NCBI GenBank assembly: GCA_964509335.1
Contig: CAZDXB010000004.1
Location: forward strand, 94,295 to 158,294
Direction of reading: 5' to 3'
DNA: 64,000 nucleotides
Source: CAZDXB01 sp964509335
GTDB lineage: Bacteria > Bacteroidota > Ignavibacteria > Kapaibacteriales > UBA2268
Shown here: piece after piece, positions 55,007 to 63,144 of the stretch
Layout: every line of letters begins with the position of its first letter
Numbering within the stretch: position 1 is the stretch's first letter
Made by a program: the position numbers and the translations under genes
The notes under the pieces: generated by a model
What the model was told of the DNA's origin: nothing
Databases searched by the model: none
The model's input: only the letters and a program-made list of their open reading frames with translations

Positions 55007-55822
55007 TTATTGTTTTAAAGAGCGCAGTAGATAGGAGGCTTCCATAGCGAAAAAGTTTTTCAAAAAATTTGGGACTATTGATTTTGGCAATCTTATCGCC
55101 GGCAGACCAAATTTCATTTTGAAGACTGGACGTAGTAAGTAAAAGCGTTTGTTCTCTATATTGTATCCCGCATCCTTGGCGGCTTTCTCAAATTTTTGAA
55201 CCGTCAATCTGATTGTTCGCAGTCGCTTGATTTCGCCTATGTCGTTTTCCCGACCGGACGCAATAAACGGATAGAACGTCTTCTTGGGTAATAGATGAAT
55301 ATAAGGCAAGTTCCCAAATTTCGCTCCCGCAGTATGTTGATGCCCTCCGAACGGCGAATGGTACGGCGGAAAAGTAACGTATAGCAAACCGCCCGGTTTC
55401 AAAAACGAATTGATAATGCTCATAGCTTTAGCCGGCTCTTCCAAATGTTCTATTACGTCCCTGAGAATCGCCAAATCATATTTGTTCCTGTATTTATCAT
55501 CGGGCGTTTCTTTTAGTATATCGAAACACTCGAAATCTATCTTCAAATCGGCGGTTTCGGCAATTTTCGCTCCCATTTCCAAGCGATTTTCCGCTATGTC
55601 GATTCCCAGAGAGCTTTCCGCTCCGTATTTGACTAAAGCGGCGAGCGCGCCGCCCTCCGCCGAGCCTACCTCGATTACTTTATTGCCTTCTTGGAACGCG
55701 CCTATCTCTTTTAGATAAGGGGCGATAGTATCAACGCCGAGCTTATACTGGTAGCCCCAATAATATTTGTAGTTGTCGGGAATTTCCAACGAACTCATTA
55801 TTTTTTCGTATATAGAATCCAT
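55007..55822 (-). CDS. Class I SAM-dependent methyltransferase
   Basis: The 271-residue protein has the Methyltransf_23/11-type motifs: VIEVGSAEGGALAALVKYG (motif I), LGIDIAENRLEMGAK (acidic end of strand 2), DLAILRDVIEHLEEP and FLKPGGLLYVTFPP. The FPPYHSPFGGHQH segment and a long C-terminal part resemble methyltransferases in surface polysaccharide or sugar modification clusters. The substrate is unknown. No close partner gene adjoins it. Confidence 0.85.
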   Translation of the reverse strand: MDSIYEKIMSSLEIPDNYKYYWGYQYKLGVDTIAPYLKEIGAFQEGNKVIEVGSAEGGALAALVKYGAESSLGIDIAENRLEMGAKIAETADLKIDFECFDILKETPDDKYRNKYDLAILRDVIEHLEEPAKAMSIINSFLKPGGLLYVTFPPYHSPFGGHQHTAGAKFGNLPYIHLLPKKTFYPFIASGRENDIGEIKRLRTIRLTVQKFEKAAKDAGYNIENKRFYLLRPVFKMKFGLPAIRLPKSIVPNFLKNFFAMEASYLLRSLKQ

Positions 55823-55903
55823 ATCGCTTCATAAAAATCGCAATATAAGCAAATATTAGATTCGACGTTTTAATTGGGTAATTAATTAACGGAAAACAAA
55901 AAA

Positions 55904-55934
55904 AACCGCTTAAGAATGATTAAGCGGTTCTTTT
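55904..55934 (-). terminator. Terminator between the lipoprotein and methyltransferase genes
   Basis: A perfect 10-bp stem (AACCGCTTAA and its complement) encloses GAATGA. On the minus strand a run of T follows, so it ends transcription of the lipoprotein gene. Confidence 0.85.
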
Positions 55935-55962
55935 TGATAAGGACAAATGTTTATTATGTCTT

Positions 55963-56412
55963 CTATTCTACTCTTTCTCCGTCTGTAACGGCGCGATCGT
56001 AACCGGGCATTGAGATTTCCAAGTTTTCGATTGCGAAATCGCCCCAAGTAATGGAGAAAGCGTCGTCGTTCAACATTACGCCCGTATAGAAGTTATCCGA
56101 CTTGTACTTGTTGCGGAACTCAAATTCGTCTCCGTCGGCTTCGAATATCCATTCGGTTTCGAGTTCCCCTTCTTCGCCTACCAAAATAGTCCAAGTTAAT
56201 TTGTTTCCTTCGATTTCGAAGGTATTAACGCTAGTCGCCGACTCAACTGGGTCTTTGTCTCCGTCTGTATCGGTGAAAGTCGTAACGACGTCCCAATTTC
56301 CATTTAACGGATGGTCGTCGTAAGATTCGTCGCTGGACGTAGAGTCCTCGCTGCAAGAGATAAGCGCTATAGCCAAAATCGCCGCTAAAGCTAAAGCAAA
56401 TAGTTTGTTCAT
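55963..56412 (-). CDS. Small lipoprotein of unknown function
   Basis: The 149-residue product has a lipoprotein signal (MNKLFALALAAILAIALISC, lipobox Cys20) followed by a Ser/Asp-rich linker. The rest has beta-strand character (LNGNWDVVTTFTDTDGD, NTFEIEGNKLTWTILVGE, ETEWIFEADGDEFEF) like lipocalin-type small lipoproteins of Bacteroidota, which begin with a similar GxW motif (NGNWDV). It would be anchored in a membrane facing the periplasm or surface. Function unknown. A consensus-like promoter lies upstream and a terminator downstream, so it is a single-gene unit. Confidence 0.78.
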   Translation of the reverse strand: MNKLFALALAAILAIALISCSEDSTSSDESYDDHPLNGNWDVVTTFTDTDGDKDPVESATSVNTFEIEGNKLTWTILVGEEGELETEWIFEADGDEFEFRNKYKSDNFYTGVMLNDDAFSITWGDFAIENLEISMPGYDRAVTDGERVE

Positions 56413-56457
56413 TTAATCATTCCTTAACAATTTTAAAACCTGACAATTTAAACTCGG

Positions 56458-56488
56458 CAATTATACTCAAAAATTTTTATTTGGCAAA
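56458..56488 (-). promoter_or_regulatory. Promoter of the small lipoprotein gene
   Basis: On the minus strand TTTG (56488-56485), a 19-nt spacer and TATAATTG (56465-56458) form a near-consensus Bacteroidota promoter 46 nt before the ATG. Confidence 0.5.
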
Positions 56489-56553
56489 TGGCTATAACGT
56501 TTTTGTGAACTTTTGCGGAGGATAATAACGTTAAGCAAAGTAATATTTAAACA

Positions 56554-56700
56554 TCATTTCTGGATGGAAAACGCGTCGAAACTAGAAAACGAAATCTCGA
56601 TATTCATCCTATGACTGCCAGTCGTCGGATGAATTCTATCGGATAGAACGCAAACTCCGTGGGCGTTGTAGATGCGTATCTCTTCAGATGGCACAGCTCA
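56554..56700 (-). pseudogene. Remnant of a T9SS C-terminal sorting domain
   Basis: The minus strand encodes EEIRIYNAHGVCVLSDRIHP followed by TTGSHRMNIEISFSS and a stop at 56554-56556. Segments of the form IxIYNxxG..V....xHRMNI occur in T9SS type A sorting domains. A stop codon lies a few codons upstream and no ATG is present, so it is a fragment, probably left by deletion of a larger secreted-protein gene. An inverted repeat (ATTCATCC/GGATGAAT, 56602-56634) lies inside it. Confidence 0.45.
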
Positions 56701-56725
56701 TTAATGTAAACAATTATTTTTTTTG

Positions 56726-56756
56726 TTTGATTTTTTTGTTTAGCTTGATATTTTAC
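56726..56756 (+). promoter_or_regulatory. Possible promoter of the transglutaminase-like gene
   Basis: TTTG (56726-56729), a 19-nt spacer and TATTTTAC (56749-56756) resemble the consensus, with two mismatches in the -7 element, 37 nt before the ATG. Confidence 0.35.
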
Positions 56757-56793
56757 GTTGATTAAGATTGTCTTAAAAAATGACGAGGGCAGT

Positions 56794-59157
56794 ATGAAGA
56801 AGGTTATTATAGCGTTGACGATAATTTCTTTTTATATAAACGCTTTATACGCGGAGGACGCTAATACGAAAGGCGTAACGGCAGACTTACCGAAAGTCGA
56901 GAACTACGAAGTGGCGGGCGAATTAAATCCGGTAAGTTCTAAAGCCTTAATAGACGATAAGATACAAGGCGTTACCGAAAGCGTTCCTTCTTCGCTTGGA
57001 ATGCAAGTTTCCGGCGCTTTAGAGCAATCAAACGAGGCGGATTTCAATACAATCGAAGGGAAGAATGACCGCGTTCAAACGGACTATTCCGATTGGCTGT
57101 TCACCGATTCCGTTAGCGTTAATTCATATATAGCCGGCGGAGAGAACGTCGGCGTGAAGTTTAACGTCCGAGCGAGAAAATTGGAATTAATATATCCTTG
57201 GGACTCTCTTTCCGAAGAAGTAAAACAAGCTATCGAAAGAGCGCCCGAATGGATAAGAAGCAAACTCGAATACAACTTTTACCGATTAAGCGAGGAACGA
57301 CGAGGAGCGTTCGCTGTTATAATAAATCAAGCGGACTCGAACCTCGTCGATGAGATAGCTTTCTCGCTCGCTTACTCGTCGGCGGGATTTCTGAACTCCA
57401 ATTTTTGCTTCCCCGAGCTATATCTTGAGAACGCTCAACTGATTTACGCTCACGACGAAGATTTGGATTACGTCGAAATAGTCGATTACGGCGTTCCCGG
57501 CTCCGACGAAGATTACTATTCCACAGTAAAATACTGGAAAATCGATTCGACCGAAGGGAAAATCCAAGTAGAAGTTCCCAAGGAAGTATATTATATGTAT
57601 GTGGTTCATCCCAAAATTACCGACGAAATTGCTACTTATATCAATCCCGAACTTCCCGAACCAAACAATCAAGGACATCATATAAATAACATAGCCGCTC
57701 CGCCGGAAGGAGTGTTTTGGAGGGATTATCTATACGCTCACACCGAAGAAGTCCCCGACACTACGGGCGTAATGTTTCCGATTTTAAAGGACTCCGTCTC
57801 GATTTGCGAGGTTATTTGGGACGACAACAACGAAGAAAATCAAGCCGTTAGAGCTATAACTCAGTGGGTGCGCGACGTTATGGAATTTACTTCCAAAGAG
57901 GAAAGACCGCACCAACCGGTAAGAATTTACGACTTACATATCGGCAGATGCGGCGAACACGAAGATTTAACCGCCGCCGCGTCGAGGGCTTGCTTGATTC
58001 CCTGCAGAGGAATAGACGCCCATTCTATCGACCATGTCTGGAACGAGTTTTGGGACGAACGCTGGGAGCAATGGGAGCCGGTGAACAACGCGCATAAAAG
58101 GTCGCTCGCCTATATGAATTGGGACACTATGGGCGCGGTAGTTGCAAGGCATAGCTCCGGTTCGCACGAATTCGTTACCGACAAATACAACGACAATCAC
58201 AATTCGGAAGTTACTATTACGGCTCTGGACGCAAGCGACAATCCAATCGACGGCGCGGAATTAAGAATCTATTCGAATAGATATATCAAGAGCCAAGGGC
58301 AGACCTATATCGTATTCGACACTTACGGGATAACCGATAGCGACGGTAAATATACTCTTACGCTCGGAAAAGACAAATTGTATTATCTTCAACTCAGGTC
58401 TCCCTTTGGAAACAATCCTTCCGAAAGCAATAAGGTGTTGAGGCTGAACGAATCCTACTTAGCCGAAGGGAGGGAGCTGACATACAACGTAAAAGCGCCT
58501 AATTCTATGGAATCTATAATAGATGAAATTACTTTGCCCGAAGACGACGCTGAAGACTTCGCTATTAAAGTTAATTTTAGCGTCGGGGAGCAAAACGTTA
58601 ATTGGAAAGTGATTACGAACGATTTAGGCGGCGAGAAGATTTTCGCCGAAAGCGATTACCAAAAGGACGTCAATTTGATAGTCGCCGACGAGAGTAATTA
58701 TAACGCGTTCGCTAACGGAAACGCTTGCGAGGCGTATAAGCAAAGCGCTCAGTCGGGCGAGTTGACCTTCGACGTCCCAGCCGACAAAGACTGGTATATT
58801 TTCCTAAATAACGAAATGGCTAACAACTTGCAGTTGGCGGAGGCGAGCTTTGCCTTGTATAGAGAGCCTAGCGTGGGAGTGGAAGATTATAAACTCGGCG
58901 AAAGCGTCGTAACGGTGTATCCCAATCCATTTTCAGAGGCGACGGAAATAAGATATGCGCTCGAAAATCCGGGCAAAGTCAAAATAGAAATATATAATCC
59001 GCTCGGAAACAGAGTAGCCGTTCTTATGGACGAATACCAAAGCGCGGGCGAGCATAGAGCGGCATTCAACGCCGAAGGCTACCCGCAAGGGATGTATTAC
59101 TATACCGTTCAAATCGGCGACAAAATTGAAAACGGCAAGATTCTGCTCGTGAAATAA
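56794..59157 (+). CDS. Secreted transglutaminase-like protein with T9SS sorting domain
   Basis: The ATG at 56794 gives a signal peptide (MKKVIIALTIISFYINALYA) and has GAGG upstream; a TTG at 56758 would add 12 residues. The 787-residue protein has a transglutaminase-like core with Cys386 (GRCGEHEDLTAAASRA) and His414 (DHVWNEFW). The third triad residue, usually Asp after the His strand, is replaced in WEQWEPVNNAH, so activity is uncertain. This core pattern is shared with peptide N-glycanase-type proteins. A carboxypeptidase-regulatory-like beta domain (about 465-560) follows, and the last 80 residues are a T9SS type A sorting domain (VYPNPFSEATEIRYAL, KIEIYNPLGNRV, YPQGMYYYTVQIGD). Confidence 0.85.
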   Translation: MKKVIIALTIISFYINALYAEDANTKGVTADLPKVENYEVAGELNPVSSKALIDDKIQGVTESVPSSLGMQVSGALEQSNEADFNTIEGKNDRVQTDYSDWLFTDSVSVNSYIAGGENVGVKFNVRARKLELIYPWDSLSEEVKQAIERAPEWIRSKLEYNFYRLSEERRGAFAVIINQADSNLVDEIAFSLAYSSAGFLNSNFCFPELYLENAQLIYAHDEDLDYVEIVDYGVPGSDEDYYSTVKYWKIDSTEGKIQVEVPKEVYYMYVVHPKITDEIATYINPELPEPNNQGHHINNIAAPPEGVFWRDYLYAHTEEVPDTTGVMFPILKDSVSICEVIWDDNNEENQAVRAITQWVRDVMEFTSKEERPHQPVRIYDLHIGRCGEHEDLTAAASRACLIPCRGIDAHSIDHVWNEFWDERWEQWEPVNNAHKRSLAYMNWDTMGAVVARHSSGSHEFVTDKYNDNHNSEVTITALDASDNPIDGAELRIYSNRYIKSQGQTYIVFDTYGITDSDGKYTLTLGKDKLYYLQLRSPFGNNPSESNKVLRLNESYLAEGRELTYNVKAPNSMESIIDEITLPEDDAEDFAIKVNFSVGEQNVNWKVITNDLGGEKIFAESDYQKDVNLIVADESNYNAFANGNACEAYKQSAQSGELTFDVPADKDWYIFLNNEMANNLQLAEASFALYREPSVGVEDYKLGESVVTVYPNPFSEATEIRYALENPGKVKIEIYNPLGNRVAVLMDEYQSAGEHRAAFNAEGYPQGMYYYTVQIGDKIENGKILLVK

Positions 59158-59180
59158 GCAAGCGCGAAATAATAGAATAT

Positions 59181-59217
59181 AAAAGCCGGCGGCGTAAGTG
59201 ATGTTGTCGGCTTTTTT
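59181..59217 (+). terminator. Terminator after the transglutaminase-like gene
   Basis: AAAAGCCG and CGGCTTTT form an 8-bp stem around an imperfect centre, followed by TTTTTT. It lies about 25 nt after the stop codon. Confidence 0.7.
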
Positions 59218-59308
59218 GGCGTTTGGGAAAGAGGAGTAAAACCGAAGTTCTCGAATTAAGAACGGTTATTTTGCAGAAAAACCTATCGCATAAACTATTT
59301 ATGCTGTG

Positions 59309-60814
59309 TTAAGTATCGATTTTAAACGACAAAAAGTTATTATTCTTAATGTGCTTTTTAAGTGAACGTCCATTGTGTATTTCAATTACTGCTTTCTTTT
59401 TTTCGCTCTGTTGCGCATAATCCAAAAGAAGTTTTTTAAATTTTTCTGGATTTTTTTCAAAATTATACAAACAATCGTATGAAATAAATATAAACGGAAA
59501 AAGTTCCTGCTTAAGGATACTATTGATTTTATTTGTATCTCTATCAATAATATATTTAACCCCGCCAAAGTGTTGAGGGTCGGATATTTCAATATTGATT
59601 TTTTGGTCATTTACAATTAATATTCTGTCAATCTCAAGATTATTCCCGTTTTGAACAGATTGGAGCGTTCTTCTATCATGTCTTTCATAATCAATTTTAA
59701 GACTGTCTAATATACGGTCAAACCAATTTTCGGTTTCCATTTTTCTAGAAGAATAAAAACCTAAATCACTTTTTATGTCGTTACTTCCGTCAATATCATT
59801 TATATTTTTATTTTCTTTTATGTGTTGCTTTATTATAGATATGTAGTTTACTCTTTTCTCTAATTTGTTAATTTCATCTTCCTTTTCTTGTGTTTTCTTA
59901 TTTATTTTTTCTTTTTCCGTTGGTATATTATCGATTTTACGTATGTCAACATTCCATAATTCTTGTTTACTATTTTTTAGTTCTTTTTTTTCTTTTTTTA
60001 AATGCTCTATTTTATTTTCTAGAGTATCTTTTCTAATAGTACATTTTTTATTATAGATTTTAAGCTCTTTGAGTCTGTCGATAAAAGTCTCGTATCCTTT
60101 TTTAATTTCCGGTATGCTTTTTAACAAATCTTCATACTCTCCTATATTTCTTTCTAAATAGCCGGGAATCAATGCATCTGTATCGTATCCAGGTAAATTG
60201 CTTAGTAAAAAAACAGGAAAGCCTTCAAGATATCTCCGCGCTATTAAATACTTAAGATTCTTATCGGTAAGTCTCTCAAAAATTATATCTATTTCTTCAT
60301 CAGATGTAGTGAAATCATCTCTGTGACGTAACCAAGACGCAGCATCTGTGATAGGGAATAATTCTTTTTCTTTTTCATCTAAAATATTTTTTGCCCGCTT
60401 AAATACCTCTTCTTGTATTGACAATCTCTCTTCGTCAAAATAATACGAATATAATACATCTTTAAAAGTAGAACGCATCTTTTCGGAGATTTTATCTTTA
60501 GCTCTATTGTTATTTGTGTAGTCTTTCATTTCTTCAACCATTTTTTCGTGTATTTCCTTGCTCGGTAATGATGATTTATTAAAATAATGGTGTAAATTAT
60601 TGTTAACAAATGCCTCTATATCGTTACTGGTTTTGCTTTTTAACAAGCATTTAGATTTATTAATGAGATTCTGTAAATATTCAAAATGTATTTTCATTGT
60701 TTCATCGCGTTCTCCGAGCCTTGCTCTGCCGTCTTTCGTTTCACTTGAGGATTGGGTTTCTCTTATAAGACGCCATAGATATGATATAAGTAATTTAGCG
60801 ATTTTATCATTCAT
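59309..60814 (-). CDS. AT-rich orphan gene, coiled coil with RAP/PD-(D/E)XK-like C-terminus
   Basis: The ATG at 60814 has GAGG six nt upstream; an ATG at 60826 would add four residues. The 501-residue protein is not a family I can name. It is strongly Lys/Glu/Asn-rich, with a long coiled coil in the middle (about 265-330). The C-terminus reads NNLEIDRILIVNDQ then KINIEISDPQHFGG, a strand-acid-strand-Glu pattern similar to the RAP domain and restriction-endonuclease (PD-(D/E)XK) folds, though the usual Lys after Glu is missing. Codon and base use are markedly more AT-rich than the neighbours, suggesting horizontal transfer; a defence or DNA/RNA-cleaving role is possible. Confidence 0.65.
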   Translation of the reverse strand: MNDKIAKLLISYLWRLIRETQSSSETKDGRARLGERDETMKIHFEYLQNLINKSKCLLKSKTSNDIEAFVNNNLHHYFNKSSLPSKEIHEKMVEEMKDYTNNNRAKDKISEKMRSTFKDVLYSYYFDEERLSIQEEVFKRAKNILDEKEKELFPITDAASWLRHRDDFTTSDEEIDIIFERLTDKNLKYLIARRYLEGFPVFLLSNLPGYDTDALIPGYLERNIGEYEDLLKSIPEIKKGYETFIDRLKELKIYNKKCTIRKDTLENKIEHLKKEKKELKNSKQELWNVDIRKIDNIPTEKEKINKKTQEKEDEINKLEKRVNYISIIKQHIKENKNINDIDGSNDIKSDLGFYSSRKMETENWFDRILDSLKIDYERHDRRTLQSVQNGNNLEIDRILIVNDQKINIEISDPQHFGGVKYIIDRDTNKINSILKQELFPFIFISYDCLYNFEKNPEKFKKLLLDYAQQSEKKKAVIEIHNGRSLKKHIKNNNFLSFKIDT

Positions 60815-61067
60815 TTTATGCCTCATTTTTAGTTATACTATTATTTTACACTACTTAACTTACAATTTACCATTTTCCCTCGACTTTTCCAAACAATTCC
60901 TCCTTTCCCAACAAACAACTCCATCCTTTTTTGAAGCCGTTTTACTCCCTCAGAATCCTCCCGACGCCCTTATATCTTCTTCGCTCCCCCTCCCCAAAAC
61001 AAATTTTCATATCTCAAATATTTTGTTATATTTATGTTTTGCAACAATTAATTGCGGAGAGCGAGCT

Positions 61068-61982
61068 ATGAAAAAGAGAATTGTAATAGCCGGCGGAACG
61101 GGCTTAATCGGCGGGGAAATCATAAAAACCGCCATAGAAAAAGGCTACGAGCTTGTCGTCTTAACGAGAAACGCGGTTAAAGCTAAGAAGGAACTGCCGG
61201 AAAAAGTAAAAATCGCCGAATGGGGCGGCGGCTCGTCTGATTGGCGGGAGAGCTTAAGCGGCGCGGACGCCGTAATAAATCTGGCGGGCGCGCCTATTAG
61301 CGAGAGATGGACGGAAAGCTATAAGAAAAAGATAATAGGCAGCCGCGTGAAAACGACGGAAACGATAGCGGAAAGCATTTTAGATAGCGACAATCCTCCG
61401 AAAGCGCTAATCAATTCTTCCGCCGTGGGATATTACGGCGACAGCGGCGATAAAACAATAACCGAAGACGCCCCTCCCGGCGACGACTTCTTAGCGGAGG
61501 TCTGCGTTAAGTGGGAGGACGCCGCCGCGCGCGCCAAGTCGAAGACGCGCGTCGTCTTGGCGAGAAACGGCGTCGTATTGAGCGCCGAGGGAGGAGCGTT
61601 GGAGCGGATGATGACGCCTTATCGCTTTTTTATAGGCGGACCCGTCGGAAGCGGCTCTCAGTATCTGCCTTGGATTCATATAAAAGATATCGCCCGAATG
61701 TTTTTATGGGCGGTGGAAACCGAATCGGTCGAGGGCGCGGTAAATTTCGTCGGACCGAATTTCGTTACGATGAAACAGTTCGCTGAAGCAATCGGACGAA
61801 CGCTAAAGCGACCGTCGATTTTCAAAGTTCCTAGTTTCGCTTTAAAAGCGCTAATGGGCGAGTCGGCGGATATGGTCTTGAAGGGACAAAAAGCCGTTCC
61901 CAAGAAAGCGCTCGAGAACGGCTTCGAATTTGATTTTGGCGATATTAATTCCGCCCTGAAAGATTTATTGACTGATAAGTAA
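61068..61982 (+). CDS. TIGR01777 family NAD(P)-dependent epimerase (YfcH-like)
   Basis: The ATG at 61068 gives MKKRIVIAGGTGLIGGEI with GGAGA upstream; the open frame extends 5' across AT-rich sequence antisense to the orphan gene and is not coding there. The 304-residue SDR protein has the GGTGLIG loop (9-15), INLAGAPISERW, SSAVGYYGDSGD (catalytic Tyr region) and LPWIHIKDIARMF, the hallmarks of the TIGR01777/SDR39U1 family. These are nucleotide-dependent sugar epimerase-like proteins without an assigned substrate; in cyanobacteria one member affects cell division. Its 3' end overlaps the convergent stress protein gene by 18 nt. Confidence 0.9.
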   Translation: MKKRIVIAGGTGLIGGEIIKTAIEKGYELVVLTRNAVKAKKELPEKVKIAEWGGGSSDWRESLSGADAVINLAGAPISERWTESYKKKIIGSRVKTTETIAESILDSDNPPKALINSSAVGYYGDSGDKTITEDAPPGDDFLAEVCVKWEDAAARAKSKTRVVLARNGVVLSAEGGALERMMTPYRFFIGGPVGSGSQYLPWIHIKDIARMFLWAVETESVEGAVNFVGPNFVTMKQFAEAIGRTLKRPSIFKVPSFALKALMGESADMVLKGQKAVPKKALENGFEFDFGDINSALKDLLTDK

Positions 61983-62822
61983 GTTGGTTTTGTTTTCGTT
62001 TATTAAGTGTCTGGCTAAGCTGCCGGCGAAGAAGTCGAAAATGCCCATCTTGGAATGCGCTCCCAATACTATCAAATCGGACGAATTCAGAAGCTCTTTG
62101 CCGAAGACCTCGATTTTGTCGTGGGAGGTTACGTAAGTATCGACGTCGTCGATTCCGTGAGAGAATAGATACTTTTGCGCGTTAAGGACGAACGCTTTGC
62201 CTTTTTCTTTGTCTTCGGCGTCCGCCATAATAATCCTAACGTCGAGTTTATCCTTCGGGAAGCTCAATTGAGCGAAATGCTGTAAAGCTCTCGTAGCCGG
62301 CAAACTTCCGTTGTAAGAGACTACCGTTTTGATTTTGTTCTTTCCGCTAAAGTCCAGCGGGCTTTCGCATTCGCAAACTGCGAAAATTGGAGTTACGGAT
62401 AAATCTAGAACTTTGTCCAGAGTTATAATAGACTCCTCGCTGGTTTCGAAATCGAAATTCGTGCGCAAGCCCATTATTAGCAAATCGTAAAACTTCGAAA
62501 TTTCGCTTATTTGCTTGCTGGGACTGCCTTGGGCGTCGCTTTTGCTATACTCTACGCCAGCCTTCTTGCAAGCGGCTTCGAATTTCGAAAGTAGATTTTG
62601 TATATGAACCTTCGCCGCGTCGATTTTCGCGTGATGCAGTTCCTTAGCGTAGAAGCTCACGCCCGGCGGCACCGGTCCAATGTGCGATTTGATTCCCGGT
62701 ATGTCCAGAACGACTAATCCGGTTACTTCCGCGTCGTATAATTTCGCCGTGGAGATAGCTAATTCGACGGCGCTTTCGCTATAAGGCGTAGGATCCAAGG
62801 GGACGAGGATTCGTCTTATCAT
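61965..62822 (-). CDS. Two-domain universal stress protein
   Basis: The 285-residue product contains two UspA-type domains: the first begins MIRRILVPLDPTPYSESAVELAIS, the second at about 160 with KIKTVVSYNGSLPATRALQHFAQ and ends with the nucleotide-binding pattern LIVLGAHSKMGIFDFFAGSLARHLINENKTNLLI (GxxGx9GS/T-like). Tandem Usp proteins bind ATP and protect against stress, starvation or low oxygen. AAGGAG precedes the ATG. The upstream region has a consensus-like promoter and FNR/CRP-like dyads. Confidence 0.92.
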   Translation of the reverse strand: MIRRILVPLDPTPYSESAVELAISTAKLYDAEVTGLVVLDIPGIKSHIGPVPPGVSFYAKELHHAKIDAAKVHIQNLLSKFEAACKKAGVEYSKSDAQGSPSKQISEISKFYDLLIMGLRTNFDFETSEESIITLDKVLDLSVTPIFAVCECESPLDFSGKNKIKTVVSYNGSLPATRALQHFAQLSFPKDKLDVRIIMADAEDKEKGKAFVLNAQKYLFSHGIDDVDTYVTSHDKIEVFGKELLNSSDLIVLGAHSKMGIFDFFAGSLARHLINENKTNLLISQ

Positions 62823-62881
62823 AAATCACTCCTTTTATGTTCTTTTTCTATCATTTGACTTTATCAATTATACAATTTAAG

Positions 62882-62912
62882 TAAAAATATCAACTTTTTT
62901 TGATATATCAAA
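62882..62912 (-). promoter_or_regulatory. Promoter of the universal stress protein gene
   Basis: On the minus strand TTTG (62912-62909), a 19-nt spacer and TATTTTTA (62889-62882) match the consensus except for the last base. An inverted repeat, ATATCAA-N6-TTGATAT (62887-62906), fills the spacer and could bind a repressor. Confidence 0.5.
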
Positions 62913-62919
62913 TTCTAAC

Positions 62920-62933
62920 TTGCAATTTATCAA
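62920..62933 (-). promoter_or_regulatory. FNR/CRP-like 14-nt dyad upstream of usp
   Basis: On the minus strand the site reads TTGAT-AAAT-TGCAA; the FNR consensus is TTGAT-N4-ATCAA, so one half is exact and the outer TTG/CAA are conserved. Its centre is about 51 nt upstream of the predicted usp start site. Oxygen control of usp genes by this family is known in other bacteria. Confidence 0.35.
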
Positions 62934-62951
62934 AGAATATCTTATATATTT

Positions 62952-62982
62952 ATTGGCGAAAAAACAAATGGTATTATTTTTG
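62952..62982 (+). promoter_or_regulatory. Promoter of the GT2/epimerase operon
   Basis: ATTG (62952-62955), a 19-nt spacer and TATTTTTG (62975-62982) form a near-perfect promoter about 163 nt before the GT2 start codon. Confidence 0.5.
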
Positions 62983-63144
62983 TAATTTTATGGAGTTAAG
63001 AGTTTATTGGTTATTAATGTCAAATTTAGGGAGCTATGAGAATACGAGTAACGGGAGAAGCGGATTATAGCTATATGAGAGTTGAAGTGTTGAGCGTAAG
63101 AGGCTATTGAAAGATAAGAAACCGATAAAGGATTGTATTTGTTG

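Larger units (their letters stand above)
62823..63144. other. Divergent regulatory region between usp and the glycan operon
   Basis: No gene is present. The region holds the usp promoter, the glycan operon promoter and at least two dyads described separately. The 3' part (62990-63144) is a leader of about 155 nt before the GT2 gene with no recognised RNA motif. Confidence 0.5.

Noticed and set aside
56602..56634. Terminal repeats of a small transposon
   Set aside because: The 8-bp arms are only 17 nt apart and lie inside a T9SS-like fragment; no target duplication is seen.
60600..61067. N-terminal extension of the TIGR01777 epimerase
   Set aside because: The extension is antisense to the AT-rich gene and has no protein-like character; MKKRIVIAGGTG at 61068 is the family start.
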